A DNA stretch of 64,000 bases, from NCBI GenBank assembly GCA_003024175.1, contig MDYQ01000812.1:62001-126000 (forward strand). The letters are read 5' to 3'. This document shows, one piece after another, positions 34,677-45,597 of the stretch. This stretch comes from Planoprotostelium fungivorum (lineage: Eukaryota > Evosea > Variosea > Cavosteliida > Cavosteliaceae). The position numbers and the translations under genes were made by a program. Each line of letters opens with the position of its first letter. The stretch's first letter is position 1. The notes beneath the pieces were generated by a model, which was given only the letters and a program-made list of their open reading frames with translations, did not search any database and had not been told where the DNA came from.

Positions 34677-35065
34677 GTGTGCAAGGCAAAAATGTTTCTC
34701 TGTCTGCGGAGGAAATTTCGATCTCCAAATCTACAACAAGATCACCTTGGGTCTGACATGCAATTCGTCTGTGCGTCTATAGATGGCTCCTGAGTCGACT
34801 GGTCACGCTGGCTATACACCGTGTTACCAATTACGTTTGGGGTGTGGCTTGTAACTTTCGAATTCTGACCAGAAGTCGACGTCGCACAGAAAACGAATGG
34901 AAAAAGTGACAGGTGGTCGGGAATGTAGACATTCGCGGAGCATCAGCAGGTCTAATGGTGTGACCTCACAATATAATTGGCCACAACAATCAAACGAACG
35001 CAGTGACCAAACCAAACAAGTCATCTCTTTGTCACATCATTGAGATCGCACATCATCATATTATT
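34677..35065. other. Gene-free divergent intergenic stretch
   Basis: Probable shared promoter region of the BTB gene (minus) and the F-box gene (plus). One AAATCTACAACAAG word lies near 34730. I see nothing else in it. Confidence 0.5.
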
Positions 35066-37290
35066 ATGAGATCTAAGCCACCATCAAAGAGGCACTCATC
35101 GTATGCTATCGATTTAGAAGCTCCGAAGAAGAAGGAAAGAGTTTCACCACGAAATCCAATCAACCTCTTAGACGATGTCACGCATCCGGTCAACGCCGTA
35201 AGTCGCTCTTGTATCTTTCAAGAGGTTGATGTAATTTGGCAGGTGATCAAATACCCTTCGATTCTAAACAATCTTCGGGGGGTCTCAGCAGACGTTCCAC
35301 TACACATTGAAGACATGGTGGTTGTTCGTAAAGACTTTATGCAGTTACCAGTCGAAGTTGCCAGTCATGTCCTCTCATACTTAACAGCCCCCGATCTGTG
35401 CAGATCAGGCAGGGTGAGCCTTCCGTTGAGCCACACATCAAAACATCTCTCGGCCCCCTTTGAATCACTGACATCATGCAGGTCTCTCAGCTGTGGAGAA
35501 GTCTATGTGAAGACCAAAGCTTGTGGAAAGATAAATACAGCCGGTCAAAATGGAAGATCGATAATCACTACCTCCAAACCACCATCAATCACCTCCTCGA
35601 TCTACGTCCGGACGATGATGTGATTTCCAATCATCCCACCTCATCTTCTCACGCAGAACAGACCCTCGACTTCGCATGCTACGACCCATCTTCCAATCAG
35701 TTCGATTGGAAGGACATGTATCGTCACAAGTACTCTCAGATGCAGAATTGGTATCACAACCGCTACCGAGAATATTCGTTCCACGTCCCCGGCCGTCCAG
35801 TTCACGTCAACATCTTCCATGGCAAGTTCATGATCTTGGCCTACGACCTCGGCGCTGCCGGCCCGACGGAGAGGAGAGTCTTCAAGTTGAAGATCTACGA
35901 CTTGACTTCTGTGACTTGGCCATCACACACGAACATCGCCAGCTTGGGCGAGAGGTCACCCTCCAAGATCTCTACGCGGACGGTTGTCAGTAGCTTGATC
36001 GAATGGAAGTCGTTAGAGGAGGAGGGGTTGGTGCTCGTCAAAGAAGACGAGACGATAAGGTGCCTTGCGGTCGATGAGAACAGCGGCTGTCTCGTTCCAA
36101 GGTATTTATTCGATTTTATTTTCCATCCATTGGGACGTACTCTCAAATGATCGAGAATAAATAGAAGTAAATAGGACGAGACTAACGAAGGACAGGTATG
36201 AAATAGGAGTGAGGTCGTACGGTGTAGAGGGAGTACACTTTGTCAAGATGTGTGTGGAGGGCAATCGGTTTCACTGCTTTACAACAGATGGGGTATTGAG
36301 ATCGTGGGAAGTCAAGACGGGTCACCTACTCAACGAAATTACGACGGATTTGCATCTGTGGAGCCTCAGCCAAGTCATCGCCCACGGCAAATGGGTCGCC
36401 GTTCTCATCTGCAATAATAAGATTGCCGTCTACAACACTGTAGATGGAGTCAGCCACCCCGCTCGCGTCTTCTTTGCCGACCCCGACCAGAAGGTGAGAC
36501 TTTTCCCGCCAATTTTCCCTGACGTTCCCAGTATGAGTCGCAACATCTGGTGCACAAGATTCTCATCTCTTCCCACCAGAGAGAAGACGTACTGTACGCA
36601 TCCCTCCACACCGGCTCCATATCCAGATTCGATCTACAATCAGGCAACCCCCTCCCCAGCTTAGTGGACCACGTCGCCCCCACTCGAGACATCATATCCG
36701 GCGACAGTCGAGATATCTTCTCCAGCTCCGAGGATGGTACGGTCAAGATGTGGGAGGGTGGAGAAGATTCCACGAAAAATCCTTCCACCTTCATCGTCCT
36801 GCACCAACACCTCCTCAACAAGACGAACCAGAAGGGACAGATTGTACACATGTCTGCAGCCGACCACAGACTCATGGCATTGTCCCACTTTGGCAAGGTG
36901 AGAAATCCACGAGATCGAATGGCTGAAGCCTCGCAGATCAAACTGTGGGACACAACGACGGGGAATCTGCTGTTCAGCATCGGGTATCGTAACTTGACCA
37001 CGGCGATCTTCAATGACTTGTTCCTCGTGGCCGTGGTGGGACAAGAGATCGTCGTGAGAGATTTCCGACCCGTTCCGGAGAACTTGGGCAGTCCCCGACG
37101 GACTACAACGAGCCATTTCTCGTTATCCCCACCCACCTCTCCTCCACTGGAGACGTCACCCGTTCCAGGGATGTCACCACTGAGTACCCCGGTGGTCATC
37201 GACATCGTGTACAGTCCACCGATGTCCCCCGTGAGAGAGCACATCATCGATGTAGATAAGGAGCACGAGAAGGTCATCGAGTTGGAGTGA
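35066..37290 (+). CDS. F-box protein with beta-propeller-like repeats
   Basis: An SCF-type substrate receptor. The F-box is MQLPVEVASHVLSYLTAPDL followed, after one intron, by VSQLWRSLCEDQSLWKDKYS, with the LP..V..HVLSYL..DL and VS..W spacing. The C-terminal half holds degenerate WD-like blades: CFTTDGVLRSWEVKTGHLL, LICNNKIAVYNTVDG, YASLHTGSISRFDLQSG, SSSEDGTVKMWEG and IKLWDTTTGNLLFSI. The tail is serine/proline-rich (TSPPLETSPVPGMSPLS), then acidic. The N-terminus is basic and nuclear-signal-like (APKKKERVS). AATAAA overlaps the stop. The substrate is unknown. Confidence 0.85.
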
Positions 37291-37728
37291 ATAAATGTAC
37301 AGAAAAGATCCATTGTAGAGGGTCACGGTGACGATGTAGAAGGGAGACGAAGACTATTCCTACACATGTGTAGGGACGCAGAGGATAAAATAGACAGGTG
37401 AAGAGAGGGGACTGAATGCGAAAATAAGTCGAATCGAAGATTTAAGTCTCCATAGAGTGTGAGTTTCTCTGAGATAGATCGGAGACGAACCCCTACTACG
37501 CGAACCAATCCCACTGTGCGAGTGTAGAGGTGACAGAGATCTGGCTCGCATTCTCTCTACTCCAGGGTGTGAGATCATGGGGCTCCACCAAGGGTAGACC
37601 AGAGGATTATTTTGACCTTCAGATAGGTTTATTTCAACTCCGCCTTGTCAACGAGGATGCGCGCCCTCGGCCGATAGTGGGGTAGACAGTGTGTCCGATG
37701 GCGTAAAGTAGAGAAATAAATCGTTACC

Positions 37729-38041
37729 ATGACGGAGATTGCGCTCAAAATAGTCGATTATGTTCTCCCTACACCATCAGTGGGGGTCATTTGGTATATA
37801 ATCTGACTCGATCTCAGATGAAATCTGTTAATCCTTGCGATTAATCGTCGAATACTACACGGGAGGACTGTCTTCAGTATTGAAACGCATGCAAAGAGAG
37901 CAGGAGACGATGACCAACAGACAACTGAAGAGAGCGACACCCTTCCGATTCGATATGAACCTGAGCGTGCAAGAGAGATTAGACATCCTGTTTCAGGCCT
38001 CCTCTGCGGACAGAACGAAGACAAATAAGCAGACAAAGTGA
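37729..38041 (+). CDS. Possible small gene, structure unresolved
   Basis: An ATG frame reads MTEIALKIVDYVLPTPSVG. After a presumed intron starting GTATATAAT, the next stretch is open in two frames, one giving MQREQETMTNRQLKRATPF and RFDMNLSVQERLDILFQASS, the other an equally long alternative. An AATAAA follows at about 38151. No family is recognised; the rest of the 37.3-38.3 kb interval shows nothing. Confidence 0.3.
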
Positions 38042-38314
38042 AGATGGAGTTCAAACGAGGACACGAATCGGCATCATGATTGGCACGACGCCAGGCGGGA
38101 AAGTCTCAGAGAGGATCTGCAGATAGAGTGTAGAGGTGAAGGAACCTCAATAAATGTACATAGAAGGAGACCTATGCCTATCTGCGTTTGTTGTTCATAT
38201 GATGAGCGTCTGGCGTTTTACGTAACGGCCACTTTTCACAGAAACGGGTTTCGCATCAGATCATCGAAGACGGGCAAATCGTCGCGGGTCGCGGGTCCAT
38301 TCGATATCACCAGT

Positions 38315-39079
38315 ATGTTTCTCTTTGGAAAAAGGCCCTCACCGGAAGAGCTCGTCAAGAAATGGAGGAGGGAGTTGACCAAGGAACAGAGATTGTTAGA
38401 CCGACAAATAAGGGCGATCGACTTGGCTGAACAAAAGACGATACGTTCTATCAAGGATCTCGCGAAGAAGGGAGACAAATCTTCAGCCAAAATCTTGGCC
38501 AAAGAGATTGTGAGATCGAGAGCGGCAAAGGAGAAGATATACAAGTGAGCGCTCATCTATTGTTCGGTCGTTGTCGTACTATCGAGTGAGTTACAAACTG
38601 ATCCATAAAAGGTCGAAGGCCCAATTAAATTCTGTGGGCATGCAATTGCAACAGAACCTGAGCATGATGAAACTGGCTGGAGTCATGTCCAAATCAGCGA
38701 CTATCATGACATCGATGAACGACCTAATCAAATTACCTCAATTGCATCAGACGATGATGGTTATGGGTAGAGAGATGGAGAAGGTGACACACACTTCTTT
38801 CTCCTCTAACGAAATTCAGGCCGGACTGATCGAAGAGATGATGACAGACGCACTCGAGATGGATGAAGATCTCGATGAGGCAGCCGATGAAGAATTAGAC
38901 AAGGTGAAGTCGATGATGAATCGCATGAGACTGAAGAAGAGAAGGTGGTCCAAGATATCTTGCTGGGTGTTAAGTCGGCAGCACCTGCAGTACCGAAGGA
39001 GGCCATGACACAAGAAGGAGAAGAAGATGACGTGGAAGACAATGAGTTGGAGGCAAGGTTGAATGCACTCAAGCAATGA
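38315..39079 (+). CDS. VPS24: ESCRT-III subunit Vps24/CHMP3
   Basis: A Snf7-family polymer subunit for endosomal sorting and membrane scission. It starts MFLFGKRPSPEELVKKWRRE, followed by LLDRQIRAIDLAEQKTIRSI, the basic alpha-1 hairpin of Vps24. Further motifs are AKEIVRSRAAKEKIY, SKAQLNSVGMQLQQNLSMMK, DLIKLPQLHQTMMVMGREME and KAGLIEEMMTDALEMDEDL, matching plant and animal Vps24 rather than Vps2. An acidic linker leads to LEARLNALKQ, a MIM1-type helix for Vps4 binding. Three short introns are present. In-frame sequence upstream of this ATG does not fit the family, so the family start was chosen. Confidence 0.92.
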
Positions 39080-39260
39080 TCTTCATTGTTGTACATAAAG
39101 ACAATCATTACCAAACAACACGATGGAAGACACTGTGTTATCTGATGATCATGTTCACCCCACACTCTATTCTTAACCTCTAACAAGAGTGACTTCATCA
39201 CAAGCACATGTATCTGATAGAGACGGACTCGATAGACAGTGAAGCGAGCCGGAGGAGTCG

Positions 39261-41238
39261 ATGACTCAACTGACAAGCGATAGTTCAGTGAAAACTCCGA
39301 TTCGAAGCGTCGACATGAGAGAACGCGATCTCATGTTTCCAATGAGCGAAGAGGAGGATACTTCTCTGTACATCAATCGAGATAAGAGACAATCGTATCG
39401 AACATTCTTAGACGATGACACGGCGAAAAGTCTGACATCCGATATCAAGGACGATTATGAGGGTGTGGAGGAATCGAGGGGTGATATCGAACTATTTTAT
39501 AGATTCCTGATGACATCAAAGGTCGTCTAGTGTCTTTTGTAGAAGAACAAGAGAACATGCAGAAGAACATTGGAGACGAAGAAGCAGACAGCTCTTCAGG
39601 ATGGACAATATTCAATCTTTGGAACGATATCCTGACTGCTGGAAGTATATGTGTGTACCCCATCGAGATGATCGTGAAGATTGACTTCCCAGCTCTGCCC
39701 TTCTACCTGAACTCGATCGGAGTTATCATCTTCCCGTTCGTTCTCATCTGTTTCGCGGTCATCACGGCGTACACCCTCAATCTATTGTATCGAATGAGTA
39801 AAAAGTTTAGAAAGACGAATCTGCCCATATTGGCTCAGTTCGGCCTGGGTAATGGTGAGCGTCCCATCCAACACAACCAATCACCATTCACATTCGAACA
39901 TCACTCAACATGCGCAGTGGGCTATCTATTAACGTGCCTGTGTATGTTTGCATTCAATTTTGGAGGTCTAGTCGGGAATCTCATCATCTTGGGAGAGATC
40001 ATCCCGCAGCTCATTGTCTTCTTCGCTGGTGACGACTCTTCTAAAGACACCGTCTCACGATCGACAGGTCAAGGTCACACGATATTGACCGATCGACATT
40101 ACGTCCTCTTAGTCTGCTGTCTGGTCTTCCTGCCACTCAGCTTCGCCCAGAACATCTCTAAATTCAAGATCAATTCCTTTCTGTCCATCGCATCGATATT
40201 GGGGCTGGTCATCGTGCTGTTCGTGCAGGTGATCCCCCGTCTCGATCATCATGATCATGTTCCATCAGGTGACGTTCGTGAGAGAGAGGTATGATCCACA
40301 ACCACCGGAAGATCTCTACAGAAACCACGTCAATCCAACTGATTTCATGGCCGTGAGTTTATTCTTTTTTTCATCGATCGAGTGCGTTTTCATCTTATTG
40401 AATCATCTCAGGCCTTCGGTGGGCTGAGTTATTTGTTTGTGTGTCACGATCTCAGCTTCAACGTCTTCGGTTCACTGAGAGACGCCACGCGGAGCAAATG
40501 GTACAACGTCAACGGCATCGTCATGATCATGACCGTAATCACTTTCGCCGTGCAGAGCTATTCAGGTGAATCATCGTCTCGTCTTCTATTCCACCACGCA
40601 ACCGTGTTCGATCCACTATCTCCTAATCATATGAAAGGGTTCTTCTTATTCTATCACGACGTCAAGTCGAACATCTTATCCAATTTCTCGGCCACAGATG
40701 TTCCTGCCAACGTGGCTCGAATCTTATTGGTCTTGACCATTCTCATCTCCGTACCTTATCAATGGTGACCTCTCCTCTCCTCTCTCTCTTACTCTTCACA
40801 GCTTCATGCCCAGAGTGTCCCTCTATTCGGTGGCGACCCTTTTCTTCGGTTCACCGAAGACAAACACGGGGGCAAAGATAGTCAACACCGTCATCACTCT
40901 CATCGTCGTCCTCTCTGCTCTCCTCATCGCAGAGTTTGTCACCGATTTGGGTAAAATCTACGGTCTGGTGAGTCTGATCCATCTACAACTCTCCCTGACT
41001 TGAACAGGCAGGAGGAGTCGCCGCAGCTGCCATCGCTTTCGTCTTCCCGCCACTCTTGTTCTTGAAGTTAGAGAAGGGAGGTCTACTCGCCCCGAAGAAG
41101 ATCGTCGCCGCCATCGTTCTTGTCATCGGCATCATCATTATGGTCACATCGACGACATCGAGTCTATACAATATCTACATCGATTGGAAGACTTCCACGT
41201 CGGCTGGAATTTCTGCACGTCGATCAGTGGAATCGTAG
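39261..41238 (+). CDS. AAAP-family (SLC38-type) amino acid transporter
   Basis: A polytopic membrane transporter of the amino acid/auxin permease family. A cytosolic acidic N-terminus (RERDLMFPMSEEEDTSLYIN) is followed, after a 40 nt intron, by NLWNDILTAGSICVYPIEMI, then about ten hydrophobic segments, for example VIIFPFVLICFAVITAYTLN, YLLTCLCMFAFNFGGLVGNL, AFGGLSYLFVCHDLSFNVFG and KIVAAIVLVIGIIIMVTSTT. The AFGGLSYLFVCHDLSFNVFG segment corresponds to the SLC38 helix with an FxC/H core. Plasma membrane or lysosome location cannot be told. Confidence 0.83.
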
Positions 41239-41364
41239 CGATAAAAATACTGCGTAATGTTATTTTCAACCACGAACGAAGAACACCTCTCCATGTGTCT
41301 GCTGCATCACAAATTGCAGATAGATGAAAGGAGTGAGAATGTATAACCGCGTGCTAAGAATGTC

Positions 41365-42810
41365 AAGTTTTTGCTGATAACACAGAGTGACGAAGATGTT
41401 GAGATGGTGATATACAAACAGATCTAGATGATAAGATCAAACTTGTTGAATGAAACAGAGACGGGACTGTGTGAAACATTTTTGAATCAGCATTCATCGC
41501 TGCAAAGGTGGCATCGAACGGTCTTCCTTGGGATAGTCATGTCACAGATAAATGAAGAAGAACAGAAGAATTGTGTGAATCCCTCTACTACAATCAATTA
41601 GTGTGTTCGTTGCTCAGATATTGGACTCGACTTGGGAGATCTGATGCTTTTGGCGAGTGATCCATACCTGGCTCTCGTTCTCTCGGTTGCGATGAGCTCA
41701 CCTGAAACAGAACGTGTATAGATCAAGTGATGTCTTATTCAAGGGAGAAGGATCAGAGTCTCAGAAAGAGATCCCATCCCATCTAGAAGACATCGGCATC
41801 GGAATGTACCATCAGTCTGCCACCAAGAAGAACAAGGAGACCTGGACCCGTAGGGCGGATCGCCCGGTCACGTGACTCCAAAAATCCGGCGGATTTTTCG
41901 TTTTTACGGTTGTTAACGTCACAAACACGTTAAAGCGCCGAAGAAGGAGGACTGAAACGGTTAGTGGTTCCGGCAAATCATTTTCTGCTCAGCACACAGA
42001 GGAACAAGCCAACAACAGCCTCACAGCCACAACAACCATGGAACATCCTCACTTGGATCTTCACTGAGACACAAGTCGCAACGGCCGAATGCCTTCCTCC
42101 ACAAGCTCTCTTCCGAACAAGAACACATGGGCTCAGATCTCTTTTGATCAACAACACATGGGCTTACCTGCTCTTTGGAACCTCACTGGGAGCCAAGCTC
42201 TTCACTGCCCCACCGATTGTGACAAGATCAACACTGGAATCTTCCATCTGGGCACCACAACAACTACACAAGAGGAGTCTCACAGTGCACGAGAGAAGAC
42301 AAGAACGTGTCCCCAGCCACTTCCAACGACCAAGTCAAACGACAGTGATCACAAAGTAGCGTCAGCTCTCCTTTCGAGGATGAACACAGACTGTTGTCCC
42401 TGACTTGGCGATGTGAGGTGACGAGGCTGCTATCAGGAGTCAGACCGACAACCGCTGGATGATGTACGGCTAGTATGCCTTCGGGCAGAAGAGCGTATGT
42501 CCTCGCATCGACCGCACAGATGATGAAGTCACGAAAGCGACAGAATCTGGCCGGAGTGGAGCAACCCTTTCGAGGGTCTCTACGGTGAAGGCAGGCGAGT
42601 GTCTGACGAGGCTGTGGTGTACGGAGTATGGCCGTACCCAGCCCAGGTAGAGCATCGGCGTTCCTACTCTTTCTCTCTGTGCCGTGAGACAATCACTGAC
42701 ACACATACTGCGGACGAAGATGACGACTCTGAATAAATTGAACTGGGTCGGATCTGTTTTCCTTCGTTTTGTCTTTCTCTCATTCCAACTCAACTTTGTG
42801 TTTGAGATGA
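41365..42810. repeat. Duplicated 1.45 kb segment, copy B (inverted relative to 4-5.4 kb)
   Basis: Reverse-complement partner of the segment at 3985-5415. On the plus strand it holds GTCACGTGAC near 41870, the near-palindrome AAAAATCCGGCGGATTTTT just after it, a shared leader ending ACAACCATGG, and a final open frame of about 69 codons with YGVWPYPAQVEHRRS and ending DEDDDSE-stop at 42736, where AATAAA overlaps the stop. In the last codons most differences from copy A are in third positions or conservative, hinting at past coding constraint. The middle shows no long frame shared by both copies. No family is recognised. Confidence 0.85.
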
Positions 42811-42966
42811 CGAAGGGTCGTACATCAGTCTTCGTCATACCTAGAGGGAGTGGTGATATCGATAGAGCTGTAGAGCCCTCCGCTTCATCACCGAATGAAG
42901 CCGATGTGTGGTAGCTCCTACCAGCGCATCGTGATCAACAAAGATATCTTCATCTTCCTTTTATTT

Positions 42967-45376
42967 CATCCGTAGAGGGAGGCGGCGATGGCCATCTGAA
43001 GTTGTTCGTCTTCGTCCATGTCCGCATGAGAAGATGAAATGTGTGAGTCCGTCTCCAGTGTCCTCAGAGAAGCTTTGATCGCCTTCTGCATGTCATCATC
43101 ATCATCATCACTCGGTTCTACATCTACCCCGAGTCAGACTTTCAAGATCCATCTCTCCGTCTTCACCTTCAGGCTCGATGGCAACTTTCACCTTCTTCGT
43201 CTTCTGTGTCTCCTCCTTCTCTGGTGCCGGCCTCAACTTCTCTCTCTCTTTCGCCTCTTTCAGAGCCTTCTCTCTCTGCTTGGCGGCAGCTTCGAGTGAG
43301 ATCTTTGACTCCAGATCGTCGAGATCTTCTTTCGAGATGTCTAGATCCTGCGAGACATCTTGAGCGTTCGGCTTGATTTTCTTCTGCTTGGTTGAGATCT
43401 TCTTGTTGTGGATGAGGGGATTCTGTCGTGAGTTCAGTAAAGCTTCGAGGTTGTCGTCATGGAGATGAAGAGGTGACACGTCCGTGATGAGATGATGATG
43501 ATGTCCATGATGAAGATGAACTCACGGTCCAATCTTCTGCGGCAGAGATGAGAGCGTCGTGTAATCTCTTCGACACTGCCGAGTGGTTTGTGATCTGAGA
43601 GTGTCGATCGCACACGCTCTTGATCGAATCCTCCGTCTCCTCCACTTGGATCAACTTTGACAATTCCTCCGTGTTTTCCTCCAATTTGAACTGCAGGGCC
43701 TCGAATATATCTTCTCACGGTCAGTGACGTCACGTGACGTCATCATATCACTCTTGTTGACGTAAGGTGTCATGGTGGGTCTGAAATAGCCGAACGCGTA
43801 AGAGAATTCCAACACCCTTCGGTTGGCCAACAGTTGATTGACTGCATTGATGTAAAAGTCTGGCTTCACCCTGTATTCCTCCATGAAGGTAAATATGACC
43901 TCCACCACACTGTCTGCCGTGTCCAACAATTTCTTCTCTATCTTAGAGGACCTCACGTGCTGCAGAGCTCGATCGGAGTAGAACTTGAATCTCTTGTACT
44001 CGTCTCTCTTCTCTAATACGGTCGAGTCCTCTTCGGAGAATTGATTGCACTTGTGGGAGCCGTAGCCGTCTGTTCCTCCCATGTCTCCGTTACCAAATTT
44101 TCCCATGCAGAGCCAGCAGAAGTGATAGTGACATTTCGCACAAGTCATGTGATTGCATCCGTCGTTCTTTTGAATGGGAGACTTACAGTGAGGACAAGGT
44201 CTGAAGTCATCGCATCAGATGACGTCGAGAGTGAACGATGATCACCTGCTGATGGCGGCAATGTATGTCTCGGCCATGTCTTCGTCTTCTGACCCGCATT
44301 TCTTCTTCCACAGAGAGATCATCTCACAAGTGGCGGGACGGTGATCTACGTTGAGGCAGCGGAAGCAAAATTTGTTACCACAAACACATTCCACTGCTTC
44401 GTTGTGTTGTGCGTTGGCTTCGTTCAAGCAGATGGCATGATCACAACCTGAAGGAGTCTCAATTTTTAGAAATAAAGTGGAATAAAACGGATCGAGTCAT
44501 CACCTGGAGCAGTGCACCACTTGTAACGTGTGTTCTCTTCTACGTAACTCTTGACCATGGACTGATAGAATCTCTCTTCAGCCTCTTTGTCTTGCAGTAA
44601 CTTGAACACCATGGACTCATCGATCACCATCGTACATTTCTTCTTTCCGTTCATTCCAGGGCAATGGATGAGTGTCTATTTTACATCAGATCGCCACCAT
44701 CGAGATGTTCTGGATGTGCATCATCACCTTCATCTCTTTCACTTCGACAGCTAAGAAATCCTTCCAACAATCTTGACAGAGGGCATGACCGCACAAGAGA
44801 GCAGAAGACTCGGCTACGGGGATGGTGTCGAAACAAATGAAGCAGTCGATCTCTTTGGGTAGAGTTGCCTTCACTCGAGAGAATTCAGAGGGAGTTGGAA
44901 CGTCTTTCTCTTTGCAGACTTTTTCTGGATTGTCCGTGAAATCGACGAGCAGCTTCTGATCGTCCCACTGCGATGAGAATCAATGATCGAGAACGGATCG
45001 AACTGAGATGTGAAAAGACGTACTCGATAACCGGCGAGGAGGATACGAGCGTAGCCTGGAGGTAGTGAGGTGACTCCAGAGACATGTTCTACCGTCTCCT
45101 TCTGTTTTTGTGCTATGATCGTGAAAGATTGACACGTATACGGACGTCCTGTTGATATTAGGAGAGTCGAATGAATAATGGTCGCACCGTGATAAATGTC
45201 TTCGAAGGCTTGTTTATGATCGTATAAACCTTCTTCATCGTCCTGCCTCTCGATCTGACTATCTATAGCTTCATCAGAGGAAGTTACATTTTCCATCCAT
45301 CACCCATCGGATCCGAGTTATAACCATCGTAATCATCCGACCCAAAAGACATCTCACTGCCTTCATCGTCAGACAT
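42967..45376 (-). CDS. Ariadne-type RBR E3 ubiquitin ligase with two C-terminal UIMs
   Basis: Transfers ubiquitin by a RING/HECT hybrid mechanism. The N-terminus is acidic ([20 protein letters not shown]), as in Ariadne proteins, joined across an intron to [22 protein letters not shown]1: CFICFDTIP with [32 protein letters not shown]2: [20 protein letters not shown], where the cysteine of GCNHMTC is the catalytic residue, then [11 protein letters not shown]. The Ariadne helical domain follows ([32 protein letters not shown]). A lysine-rich coiled region and two ubiquitin-interacting motifs end the protein: [14 protein letters not shown] and [14 protein letters not shown]. The UIMs are an addition to the usual layout. 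Confidence 0.92.
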
Positions 45377-45597
45377 GTTTAGATGCAAAGTTGATGGATC
45401 CGTTTGATCAGAACGCTTTCGAAGAAACGGAAAGCCGAAGGGCACAAAATATTGGGCTCTTCCACGAAAACACGTTTCACATAATCCGTGAGAAATGTAG
45501 CCTCAACAGATTGGAAAGACGCTGCCTCAAAAAGCTGAGCCCTTGTAAATCTCGCGACGCCTATTGTTCGCACAAGAAACCATATCAAGAGTCACAT

